DNA from: Clostridium sp. M62/1
Lineage (GTDB): Bacteria; Bacillota; Clostridia; Lachnospirales; Lachnospiraceae
NCBI RefSeq assembly: GCF_020736365.1
Contig: NZ_CP085988.1
Coordinates: 1,432,001 to 1,496,000, forward strand
DNA length: 64,000 bases
Direction: 5' to 3'
Below the pieces are notes generated by a model. It saw only the letters and a list, made by a program, of their open reading frames with translations. It had not been told where the DNA came from and did no database searches. Both the position numbers and the translations under genes were made by a program. How positions within the stretch are numbered: position 1 is the first letter of the stretch; every line of letters starts with the position of its first letter. Of the stretch, positions 15,764-23,566 are shown piece by piece.

Positions 15764-16822
15764 ATGAGTACGTATTTAGTAGATTTCGAGAATGTAGGAG
15801 TAGGAGGAATGGACGGAGTGGAGAAACTTTCTGACCACGACAGAGTTGTGATTTTTTATGGAAAGCAGGCGGCGGCCGTCCCGTTTGAGCGCCATATTGA
15901 GATTGCTTCTTCCAGGGCAGAGGTCAGATATATTAAGGTGGATAAAACAGGAAAGAATTTCCTGGATTTTCAGCTCTCCAGCTACTGCGGCTACCTGATC
16001 GGAAGTACAGCTGAAAAGGATTTTATTATCGTCAGCCGTGACAATGGATTCGGCAGTATGGAGGATTTCTGGGACGGAAAGGAGATGTCAGGAAAGCTGA
16101 TCAGTATGAAACGCCAGCCGGCCATAGCGGTGAATGAGGAGAAGGCGGAGAGCGTGAGGGAGATTATTGTCGACCGCAGTGAGCGGGCCGGAGAAAAGGC
16201 CAAGGAACAAGAGACCAAAAGTTCCAGAGAAAAAAGCGGGCAGACAGAACAGGGAAGACGGGAAAAAGAACAGAAAAAACAGAAAAAAGCTGACAGAAAG
16301 GCTGAGAAGGAGAAACACGAAAAAGAAAAGCGGGAGAGAGAGCGGCAGGAAAAAGAAAGGCATATCCGGGAAAAGCGGGAAAGACAGGAAGCAGCCAGGG
16401 AGGAGATGAGGGAAGCGTCCTCTGAGAATGAGCAGGAGGAGGCCTCCATACCGGAAATGAGGAGAAAAGGCAGAAGAAACACCGGGAAAAAGCGCGGTCA
16501 GAGGCCGGATGAGGAGATGATTCTCTCTGCTGCAGAGGAGACACAGAACCATTTGAAGGAGGAGTCAGTCAGAAAGGATTCCAGGCGTGAGGAGCCAAAA
16601 TGGCTGAAAGAGAGAGCTGAAAAGGAGAACGGGAAGAAAAACACGAAGGGAGAGCAGAGGTCCGCAGAATGCGTTCACGAAGAGACGAAAGGAGCAGAGG
16701 AAAAGGAGGAGAAAAGACAGATACCAGCTTCAGACGGCGGCCAGGAAGGTGAGAAAGAGGCGAGAAGGCATTTAAAAAGAAGCAGGAGAAGGCCGAAGGA
16801 CAGATATGTCTGGAGACGGTAA
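15764..16822 (+). CDS. PIN/NYN-like protein with a long charged tail
   Basis: Residues 1 to about 125 look like a PIN/NYN-type nuclease domain: MSTYLVDFENVGV, then RVVIFYGKQA, NFLDFQLSSYCGYLIG and FIIVSRDNGFG. Acidic residues at the strand ends (Asp in VDFEN, Asp in FLDFQ, Asp in SRDNG) match the metal-binding pattern of RNA-cleaving PIN enzymes. Residues 125-352 are a highly charged run of Lys, Glu and Arg, predicted as a long single helix or disordered tail; it could bind RNA or ribosomes. I start at 15764, with GGAGG at 15753-15757. The terminator after this gene is split by the IS256-family element. The target is unknown. Confidence 0.75.
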   Translation: MSTYLVDFENVGVGGMDGVEKLSDHDRVVIFYGKQAAAVPFERHIEIASSRAEVRYIKVDKTGKNFLDFQLSSYCGYLIGSTAEKDFIIVSRDNGFGSMEDFWDGKEMSGKLISMKRQPAIAVNEEKAESVREIIVDRSERAGEKAKEQETKSSREKSGQTEQGRREKEQKKQKKADRKAEKEKHEKEKRERERQEKERHIREKRERQEAAREEMREASSENEQEEASIPEMRRKGRRNTGKKRGQRPDEEMILSAAEETQNHLKEESVRKDSRREEPKWLKERAEKENGKKNTKGEQRSAECVHEETKGAEEKEEKRQIPASDGGQEGEKEARRHLKRSRRRPKDRYVWRR

Positions 16823-16847
16823 AAGTCTGGAAGGGACAGCCTGAGAG

Positions 16848-18477
16848 AGGCTGTAAAATATTCTGTGTCTATGGGAATGAAACCTTCCAGATAAGAATTC
16901 GATATGTAGTGGTTTTTGTCGGCTTTTGCAGCCGTATCTTTTGTCGAATTTATCTTTCTGGTTATAGTATTTCCTGCCCGCTTTCTTTTATACATGCTTT
17001 TTAAATTTTTACATGCTGATTAGACATTTACAGAAGCCAAAGCCATTTCCCGTACTTCAGGTTTAAAACGGGCTTTCCCGGCTATACTGTAAATGTCTGT
17101 ATAACAGAGCCGGAACAGCTGCTTATGCCTATAAAACGCTGTCCCGGCTTTTATTGCTTTTTCTTCCTTTACAGATACGGTGTAAGACGTTCCGGATACA
17201 GAAGAATCAGCTGACTGAGCACCTGGTCCCAGTTCCGGTATCTCTGCGTCCATTTCTTTGTCACATTTCCGCTCGCCAGATACAGCATTTTCTCCAGCGC
17301 GCTGTCGCTCGGGAATACACTCTTTGTTTTTGTTACCTTCCGGTACTGGCGGTTCAGCCCTTCTATGATGTTTGTGGTATACATGATCCGGCGGATGTCC
17401 CCTGAAAACTGGAAAAAGGAACTGACATCCTCCCAGTTGTTTTCCCAGTTACTGACCGCGTATGGGTACTTCTTTCCCCATTTTTCCTTCACTGCCTCCA
17501 GCTCTGCCAGGGCTGCTGCCTCTGTCGGGGCATTATAGACCGCTTTGAAATCAGAGGAAAATTTCTTAAGGTCATTGTAATTCACATACTTGAAGGAATT
17601 GCGCAGCATGTGGATGACGCACCGCTGGATCTGTGCCTGCGGGTATACGGCCTGGATCGCGTCCTTAAATCCCGGCAGTCCGTCCACACAGAAAAACAGG
17701 ACATCCTGCACGCCGCGGTTCTTCAGGTCATTGAGCATCCCCAGCCAGAACTTTGAGGTTTCATTGGCTCCTACAGTGATGCTGAGGATTTCCTTATAGC
17801 CTTCCGTTGTAACGCCCAGCACCACATAAGCGGCCCGGCTGAGGATCCTGCCCTCTTCCCTGACCTTGTAATGGATACAGTCCATAAAGACAAAAGGGTA
17901 GATGGGATTGAGGGGACGGGACTGCCACTCTTTGATTTCAGGGAGGATCCGGTCTGTGATCTTACTGACCATTTCAGCGGACAGTTCAATCCCATAGAGG
18001 TCCTGAAGCTGGTCATGGATATCCCTGGTGCTGAGGCCTCTGGAATAAAGGGAGATCACCTTATCCTCAATGCCGGAGATATCCCGCTGGTATTTGGGGA
18101 TGAGCTTCGGCTCGAATTCCCCGTTGCGGTCTCTGGGGACGTCAATCTGGAACTCTCCATACTGGCTTTTCAGGGTTTTCTGGGAATGGCCGTTCCTTTT
18201 GTTAGAGGAAACGGAATCCCCTTTCTGATTCTTTTCATAACCGAGGGAGGCATCGAGTTCCGCTTCCATCAGCTCCTGGAGGATATCCTTAAAACTGTCC
18301 CTGAGGAGGGAATAGACATCAGCAACACTGGATAAGTTGTTATCAGCAATAATCTGTCGAATCTGTTCCTTAGCTACCGGCATAAAAATACTCCTTTTCG
18401 ATAAGAATTTTCATATCGTAATTCTTACCAAAAAGGAGTCATTTTCTTCCAAAGACACAAACTTTTTTACACTACCG
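16848..18477 (-). mobile_element. IS256-family insertion sequence
   Basis: Related terminal repeats are seen as TGTAAAATATTCTGTGTCTA near 16852 and the complement of TGTAAAAAAGTTTGTGTCTT ending near 18471. CCTGAGA occurs at both flanks (16840-16846 and 18478-18484) as a target duplication of about 7-8 bp. The ends are approximate to a few bases, since the outermost bases of the two ends do not align cleanly. The element is about 1.63 kb. Removing it and one duplicate joins a perfect terminator hairpin, which confirms the site. Confidence 0.85.
17169..18383 (-). CDS. IS256-family (mutator-type) transposase
   Basis: The 404-residue protein is a full-length IS256-family transposase. Signs are ELMEAELDASLGYEKNQK, then RNGHSQKTLKSQYGEFQIDVPRDR, and the DDE residues in VFMDCIHYKV, VLFFCVDGLPGFKDAI and NIIEGLNRQYRKVTK. 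The cysteine-histidine segment QRCVIHMLRNSFKYV follows the second Asp as in the family. No stop or frameshift interrupts the frame, so it could be active. It runs opposite to the neighbouring host genes. Confidence 0.95.
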   Translation of the reverse strand: MPVAKEQIRQIIADNNLSSVADVYSLLRDSFKDILQELMEAELDASLGYEKNQKGDSVSSNKRNGHSQKTLKSQYGEFQIDVPRDRNGEFEPKLIPKYQRDISGIEDKVISLYSRGLSTRDIHDQLQDLYGIELSAEMVSKITDRILPEIKEWQSRPLNPIYPFVFMDCIHYKVREEGRILSRAAYVVLGVTTEGYKEILSITVGANETSKFWLGMLNDLKNRGVQDVLFFCVDGLPGFKDAIQAVYPQAQIQRCVIHMLRNSFKYVNYNDLKKFSSDFKAVYNAPTEAAALAELEAVKEKWGKKYPYAVSNWENNWEDVSSFFQFSGDIRRIMYTTNIIEGLNRQYRKVTKTKSVFPSDSALEKMLYLASGNVTKKWTQRYRNWDQVLSQLILLYPERLTPYL

Positions 18478-18480
18478 CCT

Positions 18481-18500
18481 GAGAAGGCTGTCTCTTTTTT
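18481..18500 (+). terminator. Right half of a terminator split by the IS256-family element
   Basis: GACAGCCT at 16835-16842 and AGGCTGTC at 18485-18492, followed by a T-run, are the two arms of one rho-independent terminator for the PIN-like gene. The insertion sequence landed in the loop and duplicated CCTGAGA. The hairpin can no longer form in a transcript of the PIN-like gene. Confidence 0.75.
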
Positions 18501-18571
18501 AAACCATCTGATCTTAAAGACGGAAATCCCCACGGAAATTTCCAGTACGCATTTTGGCGCATACTTTATTA

Positions 18572-18600
18572 TTGAAAATGATAATCATTTTCGATATAAT
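18572..18600 (+). promoter_or_regulatory. Promoter overlapped by a Fur-box-like palindrome
   Basis: TTGAAA at 18572-18577 and TATAAT at 18595-18600 have the ideal 17-bp spacing. The spacer contains a perfect 19-bp palindrome, GAAAATGATAATCATTTTC (18574-18592), close to the Fur consensus. It should place the GGDEF gene under iron (Fur-type) repression. Confidence 0.75.
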
Positions 18601-18669
18601 GACAGGTATGAAAAAGTGGCGGGGACGCATCCACAGAACAGTTTCCGCGGCAGCGGGAGGAATGCTATT

Positions 18670-20036
18670 ATGAGAGTAAAAAAGCTGCTGGAACAATTTT
18701 TTGACGCATGCCTGATAGAGGGAAATGTAGAAAAGGCTTTGACTTTTGCCTCTGAGAAAATCATGAGCTTCGGGACAGAGGAACAGGAGATTGCAAGGAA
18801 CAAGATGGAGCTTAGGGCTCTTCTGGAACGTGAAACTGCCGCAGTTCAGAAAGAAGAAAAGTTCAGCTACGTCCTGGCAGATTACAGAGAAAGCGAATAT
18901 GGGGAGGGGATGTGCGGGGCCTTCTGCTTTTTTGTAACTGCGGTGGAAAAGAAACAGGAGGGGGCCATTCGAAAAAATGCCGGAATCCGTCTGACTGCAT
19001 GCGCAAGGAAGGAGGAGGGGATGTGGAAGCTTGTTCAGCTGCATATGTCAAGGCCTATGCGCTTCCAGGAGAGAGAGGAGGTCTTTCCTCTGAAATATGG
19101 CCATCGTTCTGTAGGAAAAATCGGGGCTGTAGCAGGAAGAAGCCTGATACAGACCATGTCATCCCTGCTTCCCGGAGGAATTCGGGAGTATATCTGGAAC
19201 CGGGTTTTCCTCTCTATGTCATCAATGATTCCATGCTAAGCTATCTGGGCTATACATACGAGGAACTGGTGGAGGTGACAGGGGAGAAGATTATCTCCAT
19301 CATTGCCCCCGAGGACAGAAAACAGGTGGAACGGGAGGTCTTTCAGAGCGTAAGGGACACGGGCGAGTATGAACTGCAGTGCAGATTTATGAGAAAAGAC
19401 GGATCCCTTATGTGGATTATGGAAAAGGGGCACCGGATTGTCACAGAGGACGGAAGAGAGGCCATTATAGGGATTATTCTGGATAATTCTAAAAATATGG
19501 ATCTGCAGGAAAAACTGAAGCGCGAGGCAATAGAGGATCCCCTCACGGGAACGCTCAACAGAAAGGGAGCGGCAGGCTGCATCAGGCAGTCTTTTATGAC
19601 AGACAAAAAGGGGACGCTTTTTCTGCTTGATATTGACAATTTCAAAAAAGTCAACGATATTTACGGGCACCAGGCAGGAGACAGAGTGCTGATGGCTCTG
19701 GCAAACATTTTAAAGGTCCACACAAGAAGACAGGATACGGTTTCACGCATGGGAGGCGATGAATTTCTGATTTATCTTTCAGGCTGTGTGGCAAAGAATG
19801 TGGTGGAGGACAGAGCCAGGAGTATTATCGAGGCATTCCGTCTGGAGGGAAAGGATTACCCTATGGCAGGAATATCCATCAGCATCGGCGTATCCATGAG
19901 GGAAAAAGAGGAGAGCTTCCAGGAGCTTTATCTGCAGGCCGATCAGGCTCTCTATGAAGCTAAAAGAACGGGAAAGGGCCAGTACAGGCTGAGAAAGAAG
20001 GAGGATTCAGAGAATGGACAGAGAGAAGCACTTTGA
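18670..20036 (+). pseudogene. NTF2-like/PAS/GGDEF diguanylate cyclase, frameshifted
   Basis: Two frames together make one protein. The first (18670 onward) is MRVKKLLEQFFDACLIEGNVE and a SnoaL/NTF2-like domain of about 150 residues. The second, continuing to 20036, has a PAS domain (LYVINDSMLSYLGYTYEEL to MWIMEKGHRIV) and a GGDEF domain (EDPLTGTLNRKGA, LLDIDNFKKVNDIYGHQAGD, RMGGDEFLIYL). The intact GGDEF motif predicts c-di-GMP synthesis. One extra G in the G-run at 19184-19186 would join them as PGGIRGVYLEPGF. It is therefore a recent mutation or a sequencing error. GGGAGG precedes the start at 18670, and a Fur-like promoter lies upstream. Confidence 0.8.
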
Positions 20037-21402
20037 TTTAAGATACCTGAACGTACCTCTTCCTGAGGATGTGGAAAAACTCAAATGGGGGGGAGACTAT
20101 GAGCGGCTTCAAAAGGTAATCGAGAAAAAGCTGAAAAGTGAGTCGCTTCCGGAAGCGCTTAGAATCAGGCTGGAGCTTGAGCGGGAGCTGGCCGTAAGGA
20201 TACCGGCTCAGTATCCTTACAGCTATGAAGATGCCCTCTTGATTTTAAGAGAGAGGATTGAGAATTTCCAGGATGAAGAGCTGGAAAGGCTGTGGGAGGA
20301 GAATACGGCTGACTGGATCTACATAAAAGGAAGCGTACATTTCCATGAACTGTTTTTTGATAATTTAATGAAGACAAGGCCGGACTATGAGGTCAGGGCG
20401 AAAGAAAAAAGCAGCGACGGAGAAAAAAATGCGGCACTGCTGAGGGAGAATATCAGAATCATGAAGGAAAAGGGGAGCAGGACGCTTCACCTCCATCTTC
20501 ACACAACCCTTCGCCTGACACCTGAAGCGGAGAAAGGCTGTATGGGAAAGAAACTTGGCGTTTATCTTCCCCTTCCCGTGGAGTATGCACAGGTAAAAAA
20601 TCTGAAAATCTGCGGCTTTCCCGGCAATGTGGGAGCTCCGGTCAGAATCGATGAGGGAAGTTATCCCCAGCGGACGGCTTACTTTGAGACAGTGATCAAA
20701 GGAGGGGAGCGCTGGGAGACAGAGTACGAATTTGACAATATAACCGTTTACCGGCAGCCCGATCCAGGAGAAGTTCTGCCTGTCCAGCCGGCCTTCTATA
20801 CGCAGGAAGAGGCGCCTCATATCCGTTTTACGCCGTATATCAGGGAGCTGACGCGGGAGGCTGTGGGGGAGGAAAAGAATCCTCTGCTGGCAGCGGAAAA
20901 AATTTACCGCTTTATCACATCGGAGGTTCGGTATTCTTTTGTCAGAAGCTACAGTACCATCTATGACATTCCGGAGTTTACGGCAGTCAATCAGAAGGGG
21001 GACTGCGGTTTCCAGGCCCTTTTATTTATCACCATGTGCAGGGCGGCGGGAATACCTGCCAGGTGGCAGTCGGGTCTTTATGCCACGCCCCTTTCCGTCG
21101 GGTGCCATGACTGGGCTCAATATTATGTGGCGCCTTTTGGCTGGCTGAGTGCAGACTGTTCCTTCGGCGGCTCTGCATTCCGGCAGAAGGATGAGGAGCG
21201 CAGGGAATACTATGGGAAAAACCTGGATCCATACCGAATCCCCTATGCTTCTTCGTTTATGCACGGTTTTTCCGTTCCGGAAGGGGGACTCAGGGACGAT
21301 CCCTATGACAACCAGTGCGGGGAAGTGTTCTGCGAGGGACAGGCCCTTCGGTGCAGAAAGGACTTTACGGTTGAGTACCGGCTGGATACAGAGGAATTAT
21401 AA
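20014..21402 (+). CDS. Transglutaminase-like (papain-fold) protein
   Basis: The 462-residue protein has a C-terminal transglutaminase-like domain with a complete catalytic triad: Cys in QKGDCGFQALLF, His in VGCHDWAQYYV and Asp in LSADCSFGG, at roughly residues 328-392. The N-terminal two thirds is a helical part followed by a beta-rich part (TLHLHLHTTLRLTPEAE, VYLPLPVEYAQV) as in other bacterial proteins of this type. No signal peptide is visible. The start overlaps the end of the GGDEF frame by 23 bp, which implies translational coupling and a joint transcript. It may act as a peptidase or amide hydrolase; the substrate is unknown. Confidence 0.8.
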   Translation: MDREKHFDLRYLNVPLPEDVEKLKWGGDYERLQKVIEKKLKSESLPEALRIRLELERELAVRIPAQYPYSYEDALLILRERIENFQDEELERLWEENTADWIYIKGSVHFHELFFDNLMKTRPDYEVRAKEKSSDGEKNAALLRENIRIMKEKGSRTLHLHLHTTLRLTPEAEKGCMGKKLGVYLPLPVEYAQVKNLKICGFPGNVGAPVRIDEGSYPQRTAYFETVIKGGERWETEYEFDNITVYRQPDPGEVLPVQPAFYTQEEAPHIRFTPYIRELTREAVGEEKNPLLAAEKIYRFITSEVRYSFVRSYSTIYDIPEFTAVNQKGDCGFQALLFITMCRAAGIPARWQSGLYATPLSVGCHDWAQYYVAPFGWLSADCSFGGSAFRQKDEERREYYGKNLDPYRIPYASSFMHGFSVPEGGLRDDPYDNQCGEVFCEGQALRCRKDFTVEYRLDTEEL

Positions 21403-21519
21403 ATATACTGTACAGGATATAAATATGTGCTATAATAGCAGAAGAGCTGTAAAAAGTCTTCAGGGCAGGGAACTTCAGGCCCAGGGGACAGGACAGCATA
21501 AGATGAGGAGGTTTATTTT

Positions 21520-21810
21520 ATGAAGGCATACGATATGCAGGAGAAAAAAGAGGTGGAGGTTACAGGAGAGGAGCTTATGAAGCTTTTAGACTCCAACCGC
21601 CAGGTGGATTTAGTATTTTCAGAGCCAAGGACAGATGAGGACGGCTACCTGACCTGGGATCGGGAGAACTGGCTGCTGGTTAAAGAGGGAAAATATCAGA
21701 GAAATTATTTCTTAAAGGGAAAAGCCCTCTATGACTTTACCCACCATAACAAATACGATATGAAGAATTCCTTCTTCCCGGAGCAGGCAGAGAAGATAGA
21801 GATTAATTAG
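21520..21810 (+). CDS. Small acidic hypothetical protein
   Basis: The 96-residue protein starts MKAYDMQEKKEVEVTGEELM. It has a good ribosome binding site (GAGGAGG) and its own space between the transglutaminase gene and a strong terminator, so it is very likely real. It is a soluble alpha/beta protein rich in aromatic residues (TWDRENWLLVKEGKYQRNYFL). No known motif is seen. A promoter-like TATAAT lies near 21434, which may give it a separate transcript. Confidence 0.6.
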   Translation: MKAYDMQEKKEVEVTGEELMKLLDSNRQVDLVFSEPRTDEDGYLTWDRENWLLVKEGKYQRNYFLKGKALYDFTHHNKYDMKNSFFPEQAEKIEIN

Positions 21811-21873
21811 TCGGAAACGCAGTCAGAGACATTTAAGGAATTACCGAAAATACGCAGAAATTCAGAATAAATA

Positions 21874-21919
21874 AAGGCATCCCGCGCAGTGAACCTGCCA
21901 GCAGAGGGGTGCCTTTTAA
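21874..21919 (+). terminator. Rho-independent terminator
   Basis: AAGGCATCCC (21874-21883) pairs with GGGGTGCCTT (21906-21915) and is followed by TTTTAAT. It ends the GGDEF to small-protein gene group. Confidence 0.75.
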
Positions 21920-21991
21920 TATAGGAAATTCGGAAGAATTTCCATAATACAAAAAGCCCTGACTGGCAGGATGCGCACGCCGTGCAGAAGA

Positions 21992-22012
21992 AAAAGGCTG
22001 CCTTAGGCAGCC
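21992..22012 (-). terminator. Terminator of the first MATE gene
   Basis: On the minus strand GGCTGCC and GGCAGCC form a seven-pair stem (21996-22012) followed by TTTTT. It lies 33 bp after the stop of the MATE gene at 22046. Confidence 0.75.
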
Positions 22013-22045
22013 CCTAGGTGCTGCGCTGCGTCGGAAAGGAAAAGT

Positions 22046-23401
22046 CTAAAGCAGCTCCTCCCGGCTTTTTGGACGCTCCTCCAGACGGCGCAGGACATAG
22101 CGGCAGGATATGCCTGTAAAGACGGAGGCGGCTATCCAGGCGGCCGGATCGCAGAAGCAGGCCAGCGGGTAGCTCATGAGCTTCATGGCTATGGGGGCCA
22201 GAGCGCAGCGGGCGCCAAGCTCAGCCGCACCTCCCATCATGGGGAGAAAGCCGTAGCCGCAGCCCTGCATGAAATTGCGGAAGACAAAAATGTAGCTGAG
22301 AGGAATGTAAAATGCCACACAGATGTACATATAGGTCTGCGCATAGGGAAGGATCTGGGTAAGGTCGCCTGTAAAAAACAGACGAATTCCAAAAGGAAGC
22401 AGAAGAACCAAGGCGGCCGCGCTGGCGAGGGCGTACACTGTGCTGATAGCCAGAGAGGTTTTGATCCCCTGGCGGATGCGCCAAAGATCGCCCTTGCCGA
22501 TATTCTGACCGGCGTACGTGGCGGCCATCTGCCCCATTGCAACCATTCCCTGGGTTACCAGGTTCTGAAGCCGGCTCACAGCGGTGAAGGCTGCCACGGC
22601 TGTGGAGCCGAAGAGATTGATGGCAGCCTGCATGACGATGGTTCCCACAGCAGTGATGGAAAACTGCAGAGCCATGGGGATTCCCATAGAGAGCTGGCAG
22701 CGTACATAGGAAGCCCTCGGAAGGAAGGAATCACGCACGGGACAGAGAGCAGGGACGCGCTTCCAGATATATAAAAGGCACAGCAGTCCCGAAATCAGAG
22801 TGGCCGCGTTTGTGGCCCATGCAGCGCCCGCCACACCCATATGAAACCAGATGATAAAAACCAGATCCAGAATCACGTTGATCCCAGCTGAGAGAATCAG
22901 GAAAAACAGGGGAGCTTTGCTGTTTCCCACTGCTCTCAGGTAGGAGGAAAGAAGGTTGTAGAGGATGTTGGCGCCAAGGCCAATGCAGATGACACTGATA
23001 TAGGAATAGGCGTCGTCAAAAATATCAGCCGGCGTATTCATGGCAGCTAAAAGGGGCTTCATAAACAGAAGGCTGGACACTGTCAGAAGGACGGCTGCCG
23101 CCAGGGACAAAAGAGCGCCGTTTCCCACACTGCGCCTGACTCCGTGTGTATCTCCGGCCCCGTATTTCTGGGAAGTGAGAACGGAAAAGCCGGCAGTCAG
23201 ACCCTGGGCAAAGCCGGTGATCAGAAACATAATCGTTCCGGTAGACCCCACCGCCGCCAGGGCGCTGCTGCCTACATAGCGCCCTACGATGACGGTGTCA
23301 ACCATGTTGTAGAGCTGCTGGAACACATTGCCTATGAATAACGGAAAAACAAATCTTAAAATAAGGGGGAGCGGTTTCCCCTCAGTCATGTCAAGTTCCA
23401 T
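22046..23401 (-). CDS. MATE-family multidrug efflux pump
   Basis: The 451-residue membrane protein has twelve hydrophobic segments in two homologous halves, the MATE architecture. The first half begins MELDMTEGKPLPLILRFVFP and shows the family pattern FPLFIGNVFQQLYNMVDTVIVGRYVG and ALAAVGSTG; the second half repeats it weakly (MGIPMALQFSITAVGTIVMQAAIN, AVAAFTAVSRLQNLVTQGM). Such pumps export drugs, flavins or metabolites using Na+ or H+. It stands alone with its own terminator and is divergent from the SulP gene. A second pump of the family lies at 32006. Confidence 0.9.
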   Translation of the reverse strand: MELDMTEGKPLPLILRFVFPLFIGNVFQQLYNMVDTVIVGRYVGSSALAAVGSTGTIMFLITGFAQGLTAGFSVLTSQKYGAGDTHGVRRSVGNGALLSLAAAVLLTVSSLLFMKPLLAAMNTPADIFDDAYSYISVICIGLGANILYNLLSSYLRAVGNSKAPLFFLILSAGINVILDLVFIIWFHMGVAGAAWATNAATLISGLLCLLYIWKRVPALCPVRDSFLPRASYVRCQLSMGIPMALQFSITAVGTIVMQAAINLFGSTAVAAFTAVSRLQNLVTQGMVAMGQMAATYAGQNIGKGDLWRIRQGIKTSLAISTVYALASAAALVLLLPFGIRLFFTGDLTQILPYAQTYMYICVAFYIPLSYIFVFRNFMQGCGYGFLPMMGGAAELGARCALAPIAMKLMSYPLACFCDPAAWIAASVFTGISCRYVLRRLEERPKSREELL

Positions 23402-23566
23402 GGGAAATTCCTTTCTTAACGTTTTTTAACAAAGGAAAGTGTATACGGGGAAGGAGAGAATGTCAAATGGTTTTTGAGGCTGCCCAAGGCCTTCTGAAAA
23501 TCCCAGATTGCACATACAGGTATTCCGATGATATAATAAAACTGATTTTTTTTGGAGGCGATCACC

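Noticed and set aside
15991..16552. Overlapping minus-strand frames opposite the charged tail of the PIN-like protein
   Set aside because: The Ser/Phe/Leu-rich translations are simply the complement of Lys/Glu/Arg codons.
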